Part shown: in pieces, positions 1 to 9,246 of the stretch | How the letters are laid out: each line of letters begins with the position of its first letter | Position numbering within the stretch: position 1 is the stretch's first letter | Origin: a bacterium | GTDB taxonomy: Bacteria; Planctomycetota; UBA1135; UBA2386 | Length of the DNA: 64,000 nt | Direction: 5' to 3' | Assembly (NCBI GenBank): GCA_030432695.1 | Contig: JAUILN010000002.1 | Span: forward strand, 248,001 to 312,000 | Position numbers and translations under genes: made by a program | The notes under the pieces: generated by a model | The model's database searches: none | Told to the model about the DNA's origin: nothing | What the model saw: only the letters and a program-made list of their open reading frames with translations

Positions 1-2
1 TG

Positions 3-1031
3 ATCATGGTTCCGTCGTCGGCATTGTGGGCCGGAGCACAGATCCGTGGCTTCGGCGAGGTGCTGGCGAGCGTCAGCGCGCTCGACGTCTCGACCGCGAT
101 CACCCTCGCCGCCAGCGTGGTGATGCTCTACACGGCGATGGGCGGGCTGCTCGCCGACGCGATCACCGACACGCTGCAGGGCGCGGTCCTGATCTTCGGA
201 CTCCTGGCGCTGGCGGTCGCGGTGGTGGTGAGCCTGGGTGGACTCGAAGCGACCGCCGAGCGGATCGATCCGTCTCGCGTCGGTCTGCTCCTCGGCGACA
301 CGGCCGAGCATCCACTCGACCTGCTGGAGACCTGGACGATCCCTTTGTGCGGCTCGGTCCTCGCCCAGGAACTCGTCGCTCGTGCGCTGGCCATGCGGAC
401 CCCCGAGCTCGCCCGCCGCGCCACGATCGCCGGCGGCGGGCTCTACCTGCTGGTGGGCTCGATCCCGCTGCTGCTCGGGCTCCTGGCACCGGCCCTGCTC
501 GGCGCCGAGATCGCCGCGAACCCCGAACAGGCGATCCCCGAACTCGCCGGCCGCTACCTCGGCACGGCATTGCAGGTGGTGTTCGTCGGCGCGCTGGTGT
601 CGGCGATCCTGTCGACGGTGGACTCGTCGCTGCTGGCTGCCGCGTCCCTGACCTCGCAGAACCTGATCGCCTCGCTGCGGCCGTCGATGAGCGATCGAGC
701 CCGGCTCCGCACCGCGCGGACCTCGGTGCTGGCGTTCGGCGTGCTGGCCTGGGTGCTCGCGGTCGGTGCGGAGGACGTCGGCTCGCTGGTCGAGGAGGCC
801 TCGGCATTCGGCAGTGCCGGCATCTTCGTCAGCGTGTGCTTCGGACTGGCCGGCCACTTCGGCGGAGCGCCGGCCGCGACCATGGCACTGCTGGGCGGGA
901 TCGCGAGCTGGATCGTGGGCGCGCACGTGCTGGAGCTGGACCACCCCTACCTCGTCTCGCTGACGGCGGCGACGGGCGCCTATGCGCTCGGCGCGATGGT
1001 GATACGCCGCACGACCGGAGCCTCGCCATGA
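3..1031 (+). CDS. Sodium:solute symporter family protein, 5'-truncated by window edge
   Basis: Integral membrane Na+/solute symporter of the SSF family; the substrate cannot be told. The frame is open to the left edge and only about 343 residues are present against 450-550 for the family, so the N-terminal helices lie outside the window. What remains holds about eight hydrophobic helices. The motif [12 protein letters not shown] (residues about 197-208 counted from the ATG at position 6) matches the SSF helix carrying the Na2-site Ser/Thr residues, and the preceding [16 protein letters not shown] segment is also typical. The stop codon overlaps the start of the next gene (ATGA, 1028-1031), implying co-transcription and translational coupling with the SDR oxidoreductase. 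Family call is solid; physiological role is open. Confidence 0.85.
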   Translation: MMVPSSALWAGAQIRGFGEVLASVSALDVSTAITLAASVVMLYTAMGGLLADAITDTLQGAVLIFGLLALAVAVVVSLGGLEATAERIDPSRVGLLLGDTAEHPLDLLETWTIPLCGSVLAQELVARALAMRTPELARRATIAGGGLYLLVGSIPLLLGLLAPALLGAEIAANPEQAIPELAGRYLGTALQVVFVGALVSAILSTVDSSLLAAASLTSQNLIASLRPSMSDRARLRTARTSVLAFGVLAWVLAVGAEDVGSLVEEASAFGSAGIFVSVCFGLAGHFGGAPAATMALLGGIASWIVGAHVLELDHPYLVSLTAATGAYALGAMVIRRTTGASP

Positions 1032-1735
1032 CACCGTCCTCGATCCTGGTCCTCGGCCACTCCGACGGAATCGGTCAGGAGATCGCTTGCCAGCTCCTCG
1101 CCGCCGGCCACCGCGTCGTCGGCATCTCGCGCCGCGCCTCCGGGCTCGAAGGCGACCGCTTCGAGGAGCACCGCGTCGACGCCTCGACCCCGATGTACGC
1201 CGAGGTGCTCCACGACGTCGTCGCAGGGCACGCCTTCGACGTGGCGATCCACTGCATCGCGGTCGGCGGCGCCGTCGATCCGCAGGACCCGGATCTCGCC
1301 GAGCAGACCCGCACCCTCGACACCAACTTCCGCAGCATGGTCAGCGCCCTCGATCTGCTGGTCCGCGACTGGCGCGCACGCGGGATCCGCGGCCACTTCC
1401 TCGGCCTCTCCAGCCTCGCCGACGTCCTGGCGATCCGCGATGCGCCGATGTACTCCGGCTCCAAGGCCGGCATCTCGAGCTTCCTGCGCGGCGCCGCCCT
1501 GCTGCTGAGGCCCCACGGCATCGCCGTCACCAACGTCCGCTTCGGCTTCGTCGACACCAAGCTCGCCAGCGCGCCGGTCAAGCCGTTCCAGCTCACCCGC
1601 GAGGTCGCCGCGCGGCGGGTGATCCGCTGTCTGCGCACCCGACCACTGCAGTACAGCACGCCGAAGGCGATGACGCTGCTGGTGCAGCTGCTGAGCGCCG
1701 CGCAGAACGTGCAGGCCTGGTTCGCTCGCGCGTGA
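1028..1735 (+). CDS. SDR family NAD(P)-dependent oxidoreductase
   Basis: A 235-residue short-chain dehydrogenase/reductase. The N-terminal Rossmann nucleotide motif is G10-HSD-G14-I-G16, N100 sits at the position of the conserved Asn, S128 (GLSSLAD) is the probable catalytic Ser, and Y142-S-G-S-K146 is the YxxxK catalytic pair. Length is normal for a classical SDR. The ATG at 1028 overlaps the upstream symporter stop by four bases, which fixes the start. Substrate unknown; the pairing with a transporter suggests oxidation or reduction of an imported compound, but that is inference. The C-terminal part (residues 190-235) contains a conserved-looking segment with several basic residues typical of SDRs annotated only as short-chain dehydrogenases. 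Confidence 0.88.
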   Translation: MTPSSILVLGHSDGIGQEIACQLLAAGHRVVGISRRASGLEGDRFEEHRVDASTPMYAEVLHDVVAGHAFDVAIHCIAVGGAVDPQDPDLAEQTRTLDTNFRSMVSALDLLVRDWRARGIRGHFLGLSSLADVLAIRDAPMYSGSKAGISSFLRGAALLLRPHGIAVTNVRFGFVDTKLASAPVKPFQLTREVAARRVIRCLRTRPLQYSTPKAMTLLVQLLSAAQNVQAWFARA

Positions 1736-1923
1736 CCAAGGCTGGAGAACTTGCGGATCCGGCCGTGCGCTCGGGGCTGCCGATCCCTACCCTGCTCCGC
1801 CCTCCTATCGCGCCCGAACGCCACCGAACCTGCTTCGCAACCCCGCGGAGCCCCTCTCCGGCGCGGACGTCGAGAGCAGCCCGTTCACCCCCTCCTGTGG
1901 CGAGAAGCGGCGCGCTCCTGCCG

Positions 1924-3468
1924 ATGCCCCGCTCCGCATCGCCAGCCTCCGCCATGCGCGCCTTCGGCTCGTTGCGTGAGGACTGGCTCTCCAACACCCG
2001 CGGCGACCTGCTCGCCGGCCTGGTCGTCGCGCTCGCGCTGATCCCCGAGGCGATCGGCTTCTCGATCATCGCCGGCGTCGATCCGCGGGTCGGTCTCTAC
2101 GCGTCGTTCACCATCGCGGTGCTCGCCGCGTTCTTCGGCGGTCGTCCGGGAATGATCTCGGCGGCCACTGCGGCGATCGCGGTGCTGATCGGCCCGCTGG
2201 TCCGTGACCACGGCGTGCAGTACCTGTTCGCCGCGACGGTGCTGATGGGCGTGATCCAGATCGCCGCCGGCCTGCTGCGGGTCGAACGGGTGATGCAGTT
2301 CGTGTCGCGGTCGGTGATCACCGGCTTCGTCAACGCGCTGGCGATCCTGATCTTCATGGCGCAGCTCCCGGAACTCACCGGGCAGGGCTGGCAGACCTAT
2401 GCGATGGTCGCCGGAGGCCTCGCGATCATCTACCTGTTCCCGCGGCTCACCAAGGCGGTGCCGTCGCCCTTGGTGGCGATCGTCGTATGCACCGCATTGG
2501 CACTGTGGCTCGACCTGCCGGTGCGGCGGGTCGGCGACATGGGTGCCTTGCCGGATGCCCTGCCGTGGTTCGCGCTGCCGGACATCCCGTTCACGCTCGA
2601 GACCCTGAAGATCATCCTGCCGTACTCGGTGACGATGGCGGCCGTGGGCCTGATCGAGTCGCTGCTGACCGCGCAGATCGTCGACGACCTGACCGACACG
2701 CCGAGCGACAAGCGCCGCGAGTCGATGGGCCAGGGCGTCGCCAACCTGGTCACCGGCTTCTTCGGCGGAATGGGCGGCTGCGCGATGATCGGCCAGTCGG
2801 TGATCAACGTGAAGTCGGGCGGCCATACGCGGCTCTCCACGCTGACCGCCGGCGTCTGCCTGATGGCGCTGATCGTGGTGCTCGGCGGCCTGGTCGCGCG
2901 CATCCCGATGCCGGCGCTGGTCGCGGTGATGGTGATGGTGTCGATCGGCACCTTCTCGTGGGCGTCGGTGAAGAACCTGCGCCGCCACCCCTGGCAGTCG
3001 TCGACCGTGATGCTCGCCACCGTGGTGGTGGTGGTCGCGACGCACGACCTTGCGCAGGGTGTGCTGGCCGGCGTGCTGCTCAGCGGCGTGTTCTTCGCGA
3101 GCAAGGTCCGCAGCCTGTTCGAGGTCCGCTCGAAGGCTTCGTCGGACGGCCGCTCCCGCCATTACGAGGTCCGCGGCGAGGTGTTCTATGCCTCGGTCGA
3201 CCGCTTCCTGGCCGGCTTCGACTTCAAGGAGGTCGTCGACCGCGTGACCATCGACGTCAGCGGCGCGCACTTCTGGGACCTCTCCGCGGTCCACGTGCTC
3301 GACAAGGTCATCCTGAAGTTCCGCCGCGAGGGCACCGAGGTCGAGATCCTCGGCACCTCCGAGGTCAGCGCCGCGATGATCGAACGCTTCCCCGAGATCG
3401 AAGCGCCGCGCACCGCGATCCGCGCAGCCGGCGACGCCTCCCGAACCGTCGGAGCGGCCCCCGAATGA
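1924..3468 (+). CDS. SulP family inorganic anion transporter with C-terminal STAS domain
   Basis: Membrane transporter of the SulP/SLC26 family (sulfate, bicarbonate or other anions). Near the N-terminus lies the family signature [19 protein letters not shown] followed by [12 protein letters not shown]; about ten hydrophobic helices follow, then a cytoplasmic STAS domain over roughly the last 90 residues containing [19 protein letters not shown]. With the ATG at 1924 the protein has 514 residues; an alternative ATG at 1954 ([10 protein letters not shown]) removes ten residues and is equally plausible because neither has a clear ribosome binding site. The stop overlaps the next gene (ATGA at 3465-3468), a UspA tandem protein, an association seen often with SulP transporters. 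The ion cannot be decided from sequence: bicarbonate (BicA-like) and sulfate are both possible. Confidence 0.92.
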   Translation: MPRSASPASAMRAFGSLREDWLSNTRGDLLAGLVVALALIPEAIGFSIIAGVDPRVGLYASFTIAVLAAFFGGRPGMISAATAAIAVLIGPLVRDHGVQYLFAATVLMGVIQIAAGLLRVERVMQFVSRSVITGFVNALAILIFMAQLPELTGQGWQTYAMVAGGLAIIYLFPRLTKAVPSPLVAIVVCTALALWLDLPVRRVGDMGALPDALPWFALPDIPFTLETLKIILPYSVTMAAVGLIESLLTAQIVDDLTDTPSDKRRESMGQGVANLVTGFFGGMGGCAMIGQSVINVKSGGHTRLSTLTAGVCLMALIVVLGGLVARIPMPALVAVMVMVSIGTFSWASVKNLRRHPWQSSTVMLATVVVVVATHDLAQGVLAGVLLSGVFFASKVRSLFEVRSKASSDGRSRHYEVRGEVFYASVDRFLAGFDFKEVVDRVTIDVSGAHFWDLSAVHVLDKVILKFRREGTEVEILGTSEVSAAMIERFPEIEAPRTAIRAAGDASRTVGAAPE

Positions 3469-4310
3469 AGACCCTCCTCGCCTGCGTCGACACCTCCCAG
3501 TACGCCGAGAGCGTGGTCGACCACGCGGCCTGGGCCGCACGACCGTTGCACGCCGCCGTCGAACTCCTGCACGTCGTGCAGCGCACCGACGCGGTGGCCG
3601 CCCGCCACGACCACAGCGGCGCGATGGGCCTCGGCGCGAAGAGCGCGCTGCTCGAGGAACTCGCCGCGATCGACGAACAGCAGGCCCGGTTGGCCAAGCG
3701 CCGCGGCCAGGACCTCCTGGACGCCGCCGCGGAACGACTTCGCACTGCTGGAGTCCAAGACGTCATAACGACCCACCGGCACGGCGGGATCCTGGAGACG
3801 ATCGTCGAGCGCGAGGCCGACGCCGACCTGGTGATCCTCGGCAAGCGCGGGTCCGAGTCGGCGTTCGCCGACGGCCACCTCGGCAGCCAGATCGAGCGCA
3901 CGGTCCGCGAGAGCATCCGTCCGGTGATGATGGTGCCCAAGGCGTTCCGCGCGCAGGCCAAGGTGCTGATCGCCTTCGACGGCGGCGCCACCGCCCGCCA
4001 GGCGGTGGAGTTCGCCGCCCACTCGCCGCTGCTGCAGGGCCTCACCGTCGAGGTCGTCAGCGCCGGGGCACCCAACCGCCACCGCGATTCCGACCAGGCC
4101 TGGGCCCGTGGGGCCCTGCCCGGAAGGGCCGTCGTCCGCAGCGTGGAAGGCAGTCCCGAAGAGGCCCTTCCCAGGCTGGTGGAGGCCGAGGGCTTCGACC
4201 TGGTGCTGATGGGGGCCTACGGCCACTCGCCGCTGCGCCGTCTCCTGGTCGGCAGCACCACCACGATGGTGATGCGGGCCCTGCACGTGCCCGTGCTGCT
4301 GTTCCGCTGA
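3465..4310 (+). CDS. Universal stress protein, tandem UspA domains
   Basis: A 281-residue cytoplasmic protein made of two UspA domains. Domain 1 runs from [21 protein letters not shown] to about residue 150 and ends in an [11 protein letters not shown]...GSQIE segment; domain 2 begins with [19 protein letters not shown] and ends with [18 protein letters not shown], a good G-x2-G-x9-G-S/T ATP-binding motif followed by the terminal VPVLLF strand. Such tandem proteins bind ATP and are linked to stress or membrane-transport regulation. The start overlaps the SulP stop by four bases, so the two are probably made in fixed ratio and the Usp may modulate the transporter. No other gene follows closely downstream. 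Confidence 0.9.
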   Translation: MKTLLACVDTSQYAESVVDHAAWAARPLHAAVELLHVVQRTDAVAARHDHSGAMGLGAKSALLEELAAIDEQQARLAKRRGQDLLDAAAERLRTAGVQDVITTHRHGGILETIVEREADADLVILGKRGSESAFADGHLGSQIERTVRESIRPVMMVPKAFRAQAKVLIAFDGGATARQAVEFAAHSPLLQGLTVEVVSAGAPNRHRDSDQAWARGALPGRAVVRSVEGSPEEALPRLVEAEGFDLVLMGAYGHSPLRRLLVGSTTTMVMRALHVPVLLFR

Positions 4311-4415
4311 CCCGGTGGGAATTCGCCGCGGCAGGGCCGCGTTCGTCCGGCCGATCGGGTTGACCGACGCCGCGCCGAACGCCGATGAAGGCCAGGAGGC
4401 GCGCCGCCTCCCGCG

Positions 4416-5990
4416 ATGAAGCCCAGCGAGCAAGTCGAGCGACACCACGATGCCCTGATCGTCGGCCTCGGCGCGGCCGGCTGCTGGGCGGCCCATTGCC
4501 TCACCGCGCGGGGGATGGACGTGCTGGCTCTCGACGCCGGCAAGCGCCTGACCCCCGACGACCTGCCGCAGGACCTGCCACCCGCGAGCCTCGCGTCGCG
4601 GGCCTTCGCATCCCACCGCCGCATCCAGTCGCGCAGCGTCTCGTTCCACCCGAAGCTCAGCCACCTCTACGTCGACGACCGCGCCAACCCCTACGACACC
4701 CGCGGCGGCGACCCGTTCCTGTGGATCCGCGGCAGGCAGGTCGGCGGCCGCCTGCACACCTGGGCGCGGATGGCGCTGCGGCTCTCCGACCGCGACCTGC
4801 ACGCCGCGAGTGCCGACGGCCGAGGCGCCGACTGGCCGCTCGACTATGCCGACCTCGCACCGTTCTACGACGAGGTCGAGCGCTTCCACGGGCTGCGTGG
4901 CCATGCCGACGGCCTCGCCCACCTGCCGGATGGCGTGGCCAGCGAGTCGGCGGCGCTGCGCCCACCGGCGGCCTTGTTCCGCGAGTCGGTGACCGCGCGC
5001 TGGCCCGGCCGCGCGGTGATCGCGCCACGGGTCCTGCTCCACGACCACCACCCGATCCCCGCTCCGCTGCGCACCGCGGAAGCGACCGGTCGGCTGGAGT
5101 TCCGCGCCGAGGCGCCGGCCGCGCGGATCCTGCTCGACGACCGCGGCGAGCGCGCCGTGGGAATCGAGTACGTCGATCTGCCGAGCGGCGAGCGGCACAA
5201 GGTGTATGCCGACCGCATCGTGCTCTGCGCCTCGGCGATCGAGACGGTGCGGCTGCTGCTCGCCTCCGAGCACCCGAAGCACCCCGCCGGCCTCGGCAAC
5301 GAGCACGACCTGCTCGGTCGCTACGTCCTCGACCACAACTTCGTGGTCGGCGCCGGCACCACGGGTGCGCCCTACCACGCCCTCGAAGCCGAGTGCGCGC
5401 CCCGCACCACCGATCCCCTCGACCTCGGCGCCGACATCGACTTCTACGTGCCCGACTTCAGCGACGACCTGCCGGACAAGGACTTCGTCCGCGGCTTCGG
5501 CATCCAGGGTCGGATCACGCCGACCTCTTGGGGCATGGGCGCGTTCGGCGAGATGCTGCCGCAGCCCGACAACCGGGTGACGCTGTCCGATCGACTCGAC
5601 GCGGCAGGCCTGCGGACCGCGCGCATCCAGGTGCACCGCGGCCCCAACGAGCAACGGATGATCGTCGCCCAGAAGGCCGCGATCCGGGCCCTCGCCGACG
5701 CCGCCGATCTGAAGATCCGCATGCCGCTGCCAGCACTGCTGCGTGGTCTCCTGTGGAAGGCTATCGGCCCCGAGGTCGGCGTGATGCACCTCGGCGTGGC
5801 GATCCACGAAGCCGGAGGAGCGCGCATGGGTAGCGATCCTCGGCATTCGGTGACCGACCCGCACAACCGGCTCTGGTCGGTGCCCAACGTGCTGGTCACC
5901 GACGGCGCGTGCTTCCCGTCGACCGGCTGCCAGAACCCGACCTTGACGATCATGGCGGTGACGGGGCGGGCGTGTGCCACGATGGAGTGA
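4416..5990 (+). CDS. GMC family FAD-dependent oxidoreductase, glucoside 3-dehydrogenase-like
   Basis: FAD-dependent dehydrogenase of 524 residues. The N-terminal dinucleotide motif is G17-L-G19-A-A-G22 with an Asp at the end of beta-2 (LALDAG). The C-terminal GMC domain contains HEAGGARMG and TGCQNPTLTIMAVTGRA, carrying the family His/Asn catalytic residues and the final FAD contact. The stretch RGRQVGGRLHTWARMALR and GADWPLDYADLAPFYDEVE matches the pattern of periplasmic glucoside 3-dehydrogenase large subunits (VGG..W.R...R.SD.D; DWPI.Y.D..P.Y..VE). I see no signal peptide, so export would need a partner or Tat subunit not present here. A gap of 35 bases separates it from the PQQ dehydrogenase fusion, suggesting an operon for sugar oxidation. 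An AGGAGG lies at 4394-4399, 16 bases from the start, too far to be a good ribosome site. Confidence 0.85.
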   Translation: MKPSEQVERHHDALIVGLGAAGCWAAHCLTARGMDVLALDAGKRLTPDDLPQDLPPASLASRAFASHRRIQSRSVSFHPKLSHLYVDDRANPYDTRGGDPFLWIRGRQVGGRLHTWARMALRLSDRDLHAASADGRGADWPLDYADLAPFYDEVERFHGLRGHADGLAHLPDGVASESAALRPPAALFRESVTARWPGRAVIAPRVLLHDHHPIPAPLRTAEATGRLEFRAEAPAARILLDDRGERAVGIEYVDLPSGERHKVYADRIVLCASAIETVRLLLASEHPKHPAGLGNEHDLLGRYVLDHNFVVGAGTTGAPYHALEAECAPRTTDPLDLGADIDFYVPDFSDDLPDKDFVRGFGIQGRITPTSWGMGAFGEMLPQPDNRVTLSDRLDAAGLRTARIQVHRGPNEQRMIVAQKAAIRALADAADLKIRMPLPALLRGLLWKAIGPEVGVMHLGVAIHEAGGARMGSDPRHSVTDPHNRLWSVPNVLVTDGACFPSTGCQNPTLTIMAVTGRACATME

Positions 5991-6013
5991 GAGGAGGCGC
6001 ATGAGGGTTCGGG

Positions 6014-6019
6014 CATACT
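6014..6019 (+). promoter_or_regulatory. Possible leaderless -10 element (CATACT)
   Basis: CATACT ends exactly six bases before the ATG at 6026 of the PQQ dehydrogenase fusion, the same spacing as at 18324, 39456 and 47502. If used, transcription would begin at or next to the start codon. No clear -35 box is visible. A strong GAGGAGG at 5991-5997 precedes an unrelated out-of-frame ATG at 6001, so translation may alternatively be reached by readthrough from the upstream gene. Confidence 0.3.
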
Positions 6020-6025
6020 GGCGCC

Positions 6026-8974
6026 ATGCCGATCCCGCGCCCGCGCCGCCTCGCCGCGTTGCTGCTCGCATGCCTGTTCGCCGCACCCGGCGCGACCCAG
6101 TCCGGTTCCCGCACCCGCGCGCTGTTCGCCCGCGACAACCTGGTGGCGTGGTGCATCGTGCCGTTCGACGCCGTGCAGCGGGGACCCGAGGAGCGCGCGC
6201 GGATGGTGAAAGGACTCGGCCTGTCGCGCATCGCCTACGACTGGCGCGCCCAGCACGTCGCCGAGTTCGCCGACGAGCTCTCGGCCTATGACGCACACGG
6301 CATCGAGTGCACGGCGTTCTGGGGCGAGCATCCCGACTTCGATGCGCTGGTGGCGAAGGGCGAGGTCCGCCCGCAGTTCTGGACGATGATCCCCGACCCC
6401 GGCGCCGAACTTGCGCCGGAGGAACGCGTCGCCGAAGCGGGCCGGCGCCTCCTGCCCCGTGCAAGGCGCGTCGCCGAACTCGGCTGCGGGCTCGCGCTCT
6501 ACAACCACGGCGGCTGGGCCGGCGAGCCGGCGACGCTGATCGCGGTATGCCGTTGGCTACGCGAGGCCACGAACTCCGAACACGTCGGCATCGTCTACAA
6601 CCTCCACCACGGCCACGACCACATCGACGACTTCGAGGCGGTGCTGGCCGCGATGACGCCCTACCTGTTCTGCCTGAACCTCAATGGCATGAACGACGGC
6701 GCCCGGCCGAAGATCGTGCCGCTGGCGCAGGGCACCCACGACGAGCGGATGCTGCGCGCGGTCGTCGAGTCGGACTACGCGGGCCCCATCGGCATTCTCG
6801 ACCACGACGCGTCGGTCGACAGCGAAGCGCGGCTCGCCGACAACCTGGCCGGACTCGATTGGCTGGTGGCCACGATCGAAGGACGGGATGCCGGACCGCG
6901 GCCGGTGCCGACCTCCTATGCCGGACCGATGTTCACGCCGGTGGCAGGTCCGGAGTACCGCTACCTGCCCGCAATCGCTGCCGAGGAACGCACCCCTGCA
7001 GGCGATTGGCCAGCCAAGCGCGACCTCCGGCGATGGCATCGCTCCCACGGCGATGCCGGCTCGACCCGCTTCAGCGCGCTCGACTCGATCCACCGTGGCA
7101 ACGTCGCCGGGCTGGAAGTCGCGTGGACCTACCGCAGCGGCGACGGCGCCGGCAACATCCAATGCAACCCGATCGTGTTCGGTGATCTGCTGATCACGCC
7201 GACTCCCGGACATCGGGTCGTGGGTGTCGACGCCCGCACCGGGGAGGAGCGCTGGGGCTTCACGCCGGGCGCACGCCCTGCACACCGCGGGCTGATGGTC
7301 TTTCCCGGCGACGAGCAGCTCACGGCACGACTTCTGTTCACGGCCGGACCAGCGCTGTTCGCGCTCGATCCGACGAACGGCGAACCGATCGCGGACTTCG
7401 GCGAGAACGGCCGCGCAGCACTGCCGAACCACTCCACTGCCGGTGTCGCGGTCTTCGAACACACCGTGGTGGTCCCTGGCTTCGACCGCGACGTGTTCGG
7501 CCTCGACCTCGCGACCGGCGCCCTGCGCTGGACCTTCCACACGATCCCACAGGCCGGCGAGCCCGGCCACGAGACCTGGACCGGCCAGGAGCAGGGCGCC
7601 AACTGCTGGGGCGGCTTCTGCCTCGACCCGATCCGCGGCCTCGCGTTCTTCGGCACCGGCTCGCCCAAGCCGAACTTCGACGGCACCGGCCATCTCGGCG
7701 ACAACCTGTTCGCCAACTGCGTGGTGGCGCTCGACGTGCGCACCGGCGAGCGCGTCTGGCACTTCCAGGAGCTGCGCCACGACATCTGGGACCTCGACCT
7801 TCCCGCCTCACCCAACCTCGTCACCCTGGAGCGCGACGGCCAACGCGTCGACGCGGTCGCCTGCGTGACCAAGATCGGCAACACGCTGCTGCTCGATCGC
7901 CTTACCGGCAAGCCGCTCTTCCCGGTGCGTCTGCGTCGCGCGCCGGAATCGACCGTGCCCGGCGAACGCGCGGCCGCTTGGCAACCGGCGATCGAGCTGC
8001 CGGTGCCCTTCGCGCGCCAGGAGTTCACGCTCGACGACGTGACCGACCGGACGCCCGAAGCCCGCCAGGCGGTGCTCGAGCAGGTCCAGCGGTCGCGCAT
8101 CGGCTGGTTCCAGCCTCCGGTCGTCAGCCGGCCCGTGGTGTTCTACGGCCTGCACGGCGGCGCCGAGTGGACCGGCTGCTCGGTGTCACCCGAGGGCCGC
8201 CTGTACGTGAGCTCCAACGAGCTGCCTTGGATCATCACGCTGATGCCGACGCGCCGCGCCGCGCGCGATCCTGCCGCGCCCCCGACTCCCGGCCAGCAGG
8301 TCTACGCGCAGCACTGCGCGGTCTGCCACGGACCGGACCGCGGTGGCCTCGGCGTGAACCCGCCACTGGTGGACCTCGCCTACCGCAGCGACGACGCCGC
8401 GGTGACCGAGTTGCTGCGCACCGGCCGCAACCTGATGCCGCCCGCACCGCAGCTCTCCGACGCCGACCGGACCGCGCTGCTGGACTACCTGTTCGACCGC
8501 GACCTGCCGCAAGACGCCGGCGCCGCGACCCTCGCACCCGGCTACACCTTCACCGGCTACCACAAGCTGCTCGACCCCGCGGGCTACCCCGGCTGCAAGC
8601 CGCCCTGGGGCACCCTCAACTGCGTCGACCTGAACAGCGGCGCACTGCTCTGGCAGGTGCCGCTCGGCGAGTACCCCGAACTCACCGCCGCCGGCATGCC
8701 GCTCACCGGCACCGAGAACTTCGGCGGTCCCACCGCCACCGCCGGCGGCCTGGTCTTCGTCTCCGGCACCCGCGACGCACGCATCCGCGCGTTCGACAGC
8801 GACACCGGCGAGGAGCTCTGGTCGGCGCAGCTCCCCTTCGTCGGCACCGCACCACCGACCGTCTACGAGTCCGGCGGCCGCCAGTTCGTCGTGGTCCCCG
8901 CCACCGGCGGCGGCAAGCTCGGCGCGCCGGTCGGCGATGCGTTCGTGGCGTTCGCGCTGCCCGACAACCGCTGA
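6026..8974 (+). CDS. Secreted TIM-barrel / PQQ-dependent dehydrogenase fusion with inserted cytochrome c domain
   Basis: A 982-residue exported protein. Residues 1-25 form a signal peptide (LAALLLACLFAAPGATQ). Residues about 30-300 resemble sugar-phosphate isomerase/epimerase (AP-endonuclease-2 type) TIM barrels, with LGLSRIAYDWRAQH, IVYNLHHGHDHI and GPIGILDHD strands. From about residue 336 (WHRSHGDAGSTRFSALDSI) a PQQ-binding eight-bladed propeller begins; GANCWGGFCLDPIRGLAFF and TGSPKPNFDG are typical of quinoprotein glucose dehydrogenase-like enzymes. A cytochrome c domain is inserted at about 750-835: C764-A-V-C767-H768 binds haem and M804 (RNLMPPA) is the likely axial ligand; the propeller then closes (PWGTLNCVDLNSGALLWQV). 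Likely oxidises a sugar or alcohol in the periplasm and passes electrons to its own haem. Works next to the GMC oxidoreductase. The barrel fusion is the unusual part. Confidence 0.85.
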   Translation: MPIPRPRRLAALLLACLFAAPGATQSGSRTRALFARDNLVAWCIVPFDAVQRGPEERARMVKGLGLSRIAYDWRAQHVAEFADELSAYDAHGIECTAFWGEHPDFDALVAKGEVRPQFWTMIPDPGAELAPEERVAEAGRRLLPRARRVAELGCGLALYNHGGWAGEPATLIAVCRWLREATNSEHVGIVYNLHHGHDHIDDFEAVLAAMTPYLFCLNLNGMNDGARPKIVPLAQGTHDERMLRAVVESDYAGPIGILDHDASVDSEARLADNLAGLDWLVATIEGRDAGPRPVPTSYAGPMFTPVAGPEYRYLPAIAAEERTPAGDWPAKRDLRRWHRSHGDAGSTRFSALDSIHRGNVAGLEVAWTYRSGDGAGNIQCNPIVFGDLLITPTPGHRVVGVDARTGEERWGFTPGARPAHRGLMVFPGDEQLTARLLFTAGPALFALDPTNGEPIADFGENGRAALPNHSTAGVAVFEHTVVVPGFDRDVFGLDLATGALRWTFHTIPQAGEPGHETWTGQEQGANCWGGFCLDPIRGLAFFGTGSPKPNFDGTGHLGDNLFANCVVALDVRTGERVWHFQELRHDIWDLDLPASPNLVTLERDGQRVDAVACVTKIGNTLLLDRLTGKPLFPVRLRRAPESTVPGERAAAWQPAIELPVPFARQEFTLDDVTDRTPEARQAVLEQVQRSRIGWFQPPVVSRPVVFYGLHGGAEWTGCSVSPEGRLYVSSNELPWIITLMPTRRAARDPAAPPTPGQQVYAQHCAVCHGPDRGGLGVNPPLVDLAYRSDDAAVTELLRTGRNLMPPAPQLSDADRTALLDYLFDRDLPQDAGAATLAPGYTFTGYHKLLDPAGYPGCKPPWGTLNCVDLNSGALLWQVPLGEYPELTAAGMPLTGTENFGGPTATAGGLVFVSGTRDARIRAFDSDTGEELWSAQLPFVGTAPPTVYESGGRQFVVVPATGGGKLGAPVGDAFVAFALPDNR

Positions 8975-9246
8975 CTCCCCCGAAGTCCGACGAGTGGGGC
9001 GGCGATCAGAACTCCCACGCTCGGTTCTTCGGCGGGAGGGGACGCGGAAATCCGGGCGGGTTGCCGGCGCCCTGGAAGCCGGCCACCCGGTGTCGATCGC
9101 TCCGGCAGCTCCGGCTTCTTTGTCGGAATCGGCTGCGCATCCGGAAACGGCCCGGCGCGTGAGAGATCACCGGAGGACAAGGGGCGAGTCTGCCCCGTCC
9201 TTCCGAGGGTCACACCGACCGACGTATCACGCGAGGAGTCCAGCAC

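Noticed and set aside
6001-6291. ATG with a strong GAGGAGG ribosome site just upstream, opening a 96-codon frame.
   Set aside because: The frame overlaps the clear PQQ dehydrogenase gene in another frame and its peptide is an Arg/Pro-rich shadow.
3186-6464. Long open frame on the minus strand (1092 codons) and similar antisense frames such as 18239-21220, 39972-43823 and 47321-50068.
   Set aside because: They run opposite to well-supported genes, have repetitive Arg/Asp/His/Gly composition typical of antisense frames in G+C-rich DNA, and contain no recognisable motif.
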